A stretch of DNA of 46,490 bases from PVC group bacterium (lineage in GTDB: Bacteria; Verrucomicrobiota; Kiritimatiellia; UBA8416): positions 1 through 46,490 of the forward strand of contig PXBF01000192.1 of assembly GCA_003567005.1 (NCBI GenBank), read 5' to 3'. A program made the translations under genes and the position numbers. The notes under the pieces are model-generated. The model made no database searches and had not been told where the DNA came from. It was given only the letters and a program-made list of their open reading frames with translations. Positions 42,099 through 46,490 of the stretch are shown here, piece by piece. Position 1 is the first letter of the stretch; the number at the start of each line of letters is the position of its first letter.

Positions 42099-45000
42099 TG
42101 AATAGGAAAGCAAATGTATTTCGCAAATGCCTGCGAGCAGGCATCCTGGCCATCCTGCTCTTGCTAGCACTTATGTGCGGTTTGTTTGCGCTCGCCATGA
42201 CACCTTGGGGGCTGCAACAACTGACGCCAATGCTCGAATCGCGTATAACACAACAGACCGGAATGGATACGCAGATCCAGGGGCTAGCGCTTCGCTGGCC
42301 CCTGGAATTACAGGCAACAACTTTCACGGCTACCGACCAAGAAGGTGAAATCCGTTTGGCCCTATACGGATTCCGCGCACGGATATCCCTCCGTCAAATG
42401 CTTCGCAGGAATATCCACATCCATCACGTTGAGGCGGAGAAACTGATATTTGCCGGGCTTCCAGAAAGAGAAGAAAAGCCCCCCCGGCCGCACCCGAAGG
42501 AATGGGAATTTCCGATACAACTACCCGATCTGGAACCTATACTCGATGCCATTGATGTACGGCATTTTAACATCCAGCACCTCGTGCTTTCTCCACCATT
42601 CATGCCCGAACCCTATACCCTATCCCTCAGCGGGTATTGGCAGAAACGCAAACTCTCCTTAGAAGGAATCTGGGTCTCGCGCGGTGACCAACCCTTTTCC
42701 GATCCACCCCACATAAAAACGAAAGTAAAGATCCATCCATTTAACCAGAAAGACGAACGTGATCTCACCCTCGACATACACGCAACGTCACTGGCCAAAC
42801 TCCTACCCGACTGGCCGAAAGACCTATCGGACAAGGCGGAATTGCATGTAAACGCGCGCGAGACCCGGCACAAGAAAGTGGCGATAACCACAGCCAAACT
42901 GCATACAGAGCCGGTGACGATGGAAGGAGACGGCGAATTGCATTTGGAAACCGGTATGCTAAAAATCACTTCCCATGCAGAGGCACAAGACCTTTCCCAA
43001 CTACAAAACTGGAGCCCGGTTGCAGTGGCGGGCTCCTTACAAGCGGCGATCACGATCGAGGGACGTTTGGATGATCCCGCAGCAGACGTGACGCTACAAA
43101 GCGAGCACCTGCAGATCAACGATTATACACTAGAAAGTGTCAATATCAGGTATCGGGGCCAACTACTCAGCCTCACACGAGAGGGCGGTATCGATGCGCA
43201 AATCACCTATCGGCAAATGCCGCTGCAGGGAAAAGCCAGCCTCTCTTTTGAAAGCGGAATCATCGACCTACAGGACCTCTCTATAGAGGGGCCGGATCTT
43301 GAAGCGAACGCGAATCTGGCAGTCCAGCTCCAACCGCTCCGAATGCAAGGGCAGGTAATGACGAAAGTTACGGATTTTGCCCCAATCGGAGAGGCGCTCG
43401 AACAAAACCTGGCAGGAAACGCCCACATCCAAGGCGAGATGAATGTTCAAAATGGCGTACAGTCGATAATCTTTGACACGATTGCCATCCATTGGAACGA
43501 GCTGCAAGTCGAAACAGAATCGCCTCTTCATCTGCTCATGGAACCAGAGCATTTTCGTTTCAAACCAGTTACCTTGCAAGTAGGGCGAGGGAGAATATCA
43601 GCCGAAGGCACATTGGAAGGTGAGCATCCAACAGTAAACGTCGAATTTCTAGACCTTCCCTTGGACGTATTCGGATTTGCGGAACACCTGTCACCGGACA
43701 CCGAATTGAAGGGACAGTTTGCTGTCTCTGGCACCCTCCAAAACCCGAACGCTACGCTATCATTGGATGTGGATGGATTACGCCCTGAAAGCCCCGACCG
43801 ATGGGACGGTCCCCCAGCTCGCTTCCACCTGAATCTAAACCTGCACGAACAACGGCTACAAGGAGGCGTGCGACTGGAAAACCTCCCAGGCGACCCCATT
43901 ACCCTCGATTTGAATATTCCTGCTCCCCTCTCACTCATGCCCTTCTCGTTCCAATGGCCGCCGGAGGGCACCGTAGAAGCGCATTTGTCAGCAAACACCG
44001 ATTTAACCGGCCTCGGTCGCCTGTTCGTGCTGGACGTCTACCATCGCCTCGTGGGTACCCTCGCGGCTGATGTAAAACTGGCAGGAACCTTTGACGACCC
44101 CAGACTTGACGGCAGCATTCGCCTCGAAGGGGGGCGCTACGAACATGAGCTATCGGGCACCATTCTCAGTGACATTACCCTCGAGGTGGCCGCTGAACGC
44201 GAATTTCTCTCTATCGAAAACTTTCGCGCATCCGATGGGGCGGCCGGTACGCTTCACGCTAGTGGACGAATGCATTTCAATCCCGCGGAGCGCTACCCTT
44301 TTGAAACAACACTGACACTGGATCGCTTCCGCCTCATGCAAAACGATCATGCCGAGGCTATTGGTCGGGGAACCCTCGAATGGGATGGTAATCTGGACGA
44401 AAGCCAACTGAGTGGACAGATACGCGTAAACCCCATGACCCTAAACATTCCCGAAACCCTTCCCCCGAGACTCCATGATCTCGAAGTGATCGAGATACAC
44501 GAAACGGCAGATCATGCAGACCTTCATGATGTAGAAGAACCCCAGACGGTTGCCTCTACCGTGCCAGCAAGGCAACACCAAATCGATTTTGATGTACGCA
44601 TTGATGCACCAGACCGCGTGTTTGTACGTGGACGCGGTCTCGACTCCGAATGGTCTGCACACATCCAGGTGGACGGCCGAACCCCTGAACCCTTTCTAAC
44701 GGGAAGCTTGGAGATCATTCGCGGACGCTTTATGTTCTTCGGCAAACGCCTGGTCATTCAACAAGGCAGCATCACGTTCGACGGATCCTATCCGCCGGCC
44801 CCCCTGCTGGATATCGAGGCAACGATGCGAACACGCGAAATCATGGCAACCTTACGTCTACAAGGACCGGTCACGGACCCAGATATCAGCTTACATTCAT
44901 CTCCACCATTGCCGGAAGACGAAATCCTGGCCCGTATTCTCTTCGGACGCGCAACCGCCCGACTGACTCCTTGGCAAGCCATTACGCTAGCCCAGGCAGT

Positions 45001-45292
45001 CAACAGCTTACGCGGCGGAGGCAGCACCTTTGATATCATGGGGGAAACGAGACGTATCCTTGGGGTCGATCAAATCGACATACGCACCCCCGATGATGAG
45101 GATACCGGCACAACGATCACTGTCGGCAAATACATCAGCGACCGTGTTTATGTGGAACTCGAACGAGGCGTATCCGAACAATCCGGCCGCGCAACAGTAG
45201 AAGTCGAACTTACCCCTACGCTCCGACTCGAAACCCAGACAGGCGGCAATGTAGACTCAGGCATCGGCATCCTCTGGACCCTGGATTACTAG
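42098..45292 (+). CDS. tamB: TamB-like translocation and assembly module protein
   Basis: 1064 residues. One N-terminal membrane anchor (AGILAILLLLALMCGLFALAM), then a very long periplasmic body of amphipathic beta strands of the AsmA/DUF490 kind, and the TamB C-terminal domain (GRFMFFGKRLVIQQGSITFDG; ILARILFGRAT; VGKYISDRVYVELERG) ending in GIGILWTLDY. Such proteins form a hydrophobic groove across the periplasm, thought to move phospholipids to the outer membrane or help barrel assembly. The ATG overlaps the tamA stop by one base, and AGGACAGG precedes it, so the frame upstream of 42098 is not used. Confidence 0.92.
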   Translation: MNRKANVFRKCLRAGILAILLLLALMCGLFALAMTPWGLQQLTPMLESRITQQTGMDTQIQGLALRWPLELQATTFTATDQEGEIRLALYGFRARISLRQMLRRNIHIHHVEAEKLIFAGLPEREEKPPRPHPKEWEFPIQLPDLEPILDAIDVRHFNIQHLVLSPPFMPEPYTLSLSGYWQKRKLSLEGIWVSRGDQPFSDPPHIKTKVKIHPFNQKDERDLTLDIHATSLAKLLPDWPKDLSDKAELHVNARETRHKKVAITTAKLHTEPVTMEGDGELHLETGMLKITSHAEAQDLSQLQNWSPVAVAGSLQAAITIEGRLDDPAADVTLQSEHLQINDYTLESVNIRYRGQLLSLTREGGIDAQITYRQMPLQGKASLSFESGIIDLQDLSIEGPDLEANANLAVQLQPLRMQGQVMTKVTDFAPIGEALEQNLAGNAHIQGEMNVQNGVQSIIFDTIAIHWNELQVETESPLHLLMEPEHFRFKPVTLQVGRGRISAEGTLEGEHPTVNVEFLDLPLDVFGFAEHLSPDTELKGQFAVSGTLQNPNATLSLDVDGLRPESPDRWDGPPARFHLNLNLHEQRLQGGVRLENLPGDPITLDLNIPAPLSLMPFSFQWPPEGTVEAHLSANTDLTGLGRLFVLDVYHRLVGTLAADVKLAGTFDDPRLDGSIRLEGGRYEHELSGTILSDITLEVAAEREFLSIENFRASDGAAGTLHASGRMHFNPAERYPFETTLTLDRFRLMQNDHAEAIGRGTLEWDGNLDESQLSGQIRVNPMTLNIPETLPPRLHDLEVIEIHETADHADLHDVEEPQTVASTVPARQHQIDFDVRIDAPDRVFVRGRGLDSEWSAHIQVDGRTPEPFLTGSLEIIRGRFMFFGKRLVIQQGSITFDGSYPPAPLLDIEATMRTREIMATLRLQGPVTDPDISLHSSPPLPEDEILARILFGRATARLTPWQAITLAQAVNSLRGGGSTFDIMGETRRILGVDQIDIRTPDDEDTGTTITVGKYISDRVYVELERGVSEQSGRATVEVELTPTLRLETQTGGNVDSGIGILWTLDY

Positions 45293-45312
45293 CCCACGCG
45301 ACGTCGCAATGG

Positions 45313-46490
45313 TCATGAAACCCGGTCCTGCGCCCAGCTCGCAAGAATGGCAGCTTGCACCTGTTGTAGCTCATCTTGGGGAAGCGGAACGGAATCATCC
45401 GCTTCCAGCGGATCGATATGAAAAATATACAACCGCGACGCGAATTGCTCAAAGGGCAACGAAGATTCCCCATAGCGCTCACCATTGCCCTCCGTACTAA
45501 CAATGACCCCTTCTCCCCAATCCTGTCCGCTATCGTTGTTCGGATTGTAGAAAAATACCCGCATCACACTCTCCGTATCCAGCGCTACACGCAAAATGGT
45601 GATCGCATGCCACCCCATAAAACGCGCGGCACTATCCGTCACGGCAATACCTGCCGGTTGCGGGTGAATCAACGGTTGATTCCCATTATAATACGGATGA
45701 TAACACGCATAGAACATGCGTAAAAATGCATCCAGATTCGTTACGTTTCCGGTCGGCACATCTACATTAATCCAGAAACCGCGACCGGCCCACCAACCAT
45801 GAAATTCCGGATTTACCCAACGGTGCGGATCCCCCTCCCGATCCCCGCAACGAGCAATCATCTGCGCGTAAATACGATCCAAATGTGGCACCACAAGCAA
45901 GGAAACGGCATCTACATCAAACAAGACATCAACGGATGATGCTGTATTTGTTTCGCACGAGGAAATCAATTGTCCCTCAAAATGCATCCGGATTTCATCA
46001 TCACGCGCAGCCCATGCCACCATTTGCAATAGATAGGCCGTATCCGAGTAGGCCCACATCGAAAGAGCGCGAGCAGACTGACAGGTTGGATGATTGCCTT
46101 GCCCCACGCCAAACGGGAGCCCCAACATACACAGCACCCCCTGCAGCAACCAGACACGCGGAGCAACCGCATCCCCCAACACAAGCTGTAGGCGCTGCTC
46201 AGCAGTCGGGCACAACGTTAGACGCAACTGCCGCCAAAGAGCAGGTGCCACCGGCGGTTGATACAAGATACCGCGTTCAAGCAACAATGCCAGACCGTAT
46301 ATACCTTGCGCAGTTTCAGGAAACACACTTTCCGTGATGAGAGCATAGATCAAATCCCGATAACACAACAGGCTCTCGCGTCCTGTTGAGGACAATCCCA
46401 GCGCCTCGCCAATCAATGCGTCTTCCGTATCGAGAAGGTGGCGCAACAAAACGGCGTGATAGGGTGAAACCAAACCTGTATCATGCATGG
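45313..46490 (-). CDS. Unrecognised protein with a possible papain-like Cys-His-Asn triad (partial)
   Basis: 391 residues are visible from a Met at 46488 to the stop at 45313; the true start probably lies beyond the right edge, since no Shine-Dalgarno can be seen and the protein begins in mid-fold. I know no family for it. Three segments could make a cysteine-peptidase or transglutaminase-like active site, in the order Cys-His-Asn/Asp: GNHPTCQSARALSMWA, FMGWHAITILRVAL, and FFYNPNNDSGQDWGEG. A glycine/tryptophan-rich segment (NPEFHGWWAGRGFWINVDV) lies between. Convergent with tamB, stop codons 20 bases apart, with the palindrome GCGACGTCGC (45298-45307) between them. Confidence 0.6.
   Translation of the reverse strand, partial: MHDTGLVSPYHAVLLRHLLDTEDALIGEALGLSSTGRESLLCYRDLIYALITESVFPETAQGIYGLALLLERGILYQPPVAPALWRQLRLTLCPTAEQRLQLVLGDAVAPRVWLLQGVLCMLGLPFGVGQGNHPTCQSARALSMWAYSDTAYLLQMVAWAARDDEIRMHFEGQLISSCETNTASSVDVLFDVDAVSLLVVPHLDRIYAQMIARCGDREGDPHRWVNPEFHGWWAGRGFWINVDVPTGNVTNLDAFLRMFYACYHPYYNGNQPLIHPQPAGIAVTDSAARFMGWHAITILRVALDTESVMRVFFYNPNNDSGQDWGEGVIVSTEGNGERYGESSLPFEQFASRLYIFHIDPLEADDSVPLPQDELQQVQAAILASWAQDRVS

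Overview
The window comes from a Gram-negative bacterium: it has a tripartite RND efflux system with an outer-membrane lipoprotein, a TamA/TamB pair, and many signal peptides. It carries a large multi-subunit [FeFe] hydrogenase locus, so an anaerobic or fermentative life is likely. No rRNA, tRNA, CRISPR array, phage or IS transposase is visible. The mix of genes (YidD fused to a secreted extension, small GCC/RDW proteins, GH36-like hydrolase, GC-rich palindromic intergenic repeats) makes me think of the PVC superphylum (Kiritimatiellota/Verrucomicrobiota). That is an impression, not shown by a marker gene.

Layout. 0-0.74 kb: a HipA-family kinase of the YjjJ type, cut by the left edge. 0.8-7.7 kb: one leftward operon, Ntn hydrolase (bile-salt hydrolase/penicillin acylase family), then outer-membrane factor, adaptor and RND pump, with a perfect promoter -10 and a palindrome lying on the -35. 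7.8-12 kb: DUF805 protein, a NahK-like sugar kinase, and a leftward group of small membrane protein, lipid kinase, EEP-family hydrolase and FxsA. 12.3-16.6 kb: aconitase and a ClC chloride transporter, divergent. 16.7-18.9 kb: a rightward cluster of two tandem small secreted proteins, a YidD fusion and a TPR/membrane protein; an intrinsic terminator lies inside the signal-peptide codons of the YidD gene. 18.9-23 kb: GalE, BirA and a GH36-like glycosidase.

23.1-31.6 kb, leftward: CBS-pair protein, HndB-like ferredoxin, NuoE, a 1014-residue NuoF::GltD fusion, a second NuoE, a second NuoF, and the H-cluster subunit HydA. The set looks like an Hnd/Hyd bifurcating hydrogenase carrying two diaphorases: one with a complete set of clusters and an NADP(H)-type GltD module, the other having lost the cysteines of its N-terminal [2Fe-2S] domain. 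It is the strongest candidate here for an undescribed system: one complex, or two coupled ones, linking H2, NAD(H), NADP(H) and ferredoxin. The maturases HydE, HydF and HydG are not in the window.

31.9-36 kb: an exported Mn-type superoxide dismutase divergent from the hydrogenase operon, then small accessory genes (four-helix-bundle/zinc-ribbon protein, histidine phosphatase, QueG-like Fe-S protein) separated by related GC-rich repeats. 36-46.5 kb: copper-type P-ATPase, an exported zinc peptidase-like protein, TamA-TamB, and an unrecognised protein with a possible Cys-His-Asn triad, cut by the right edge.
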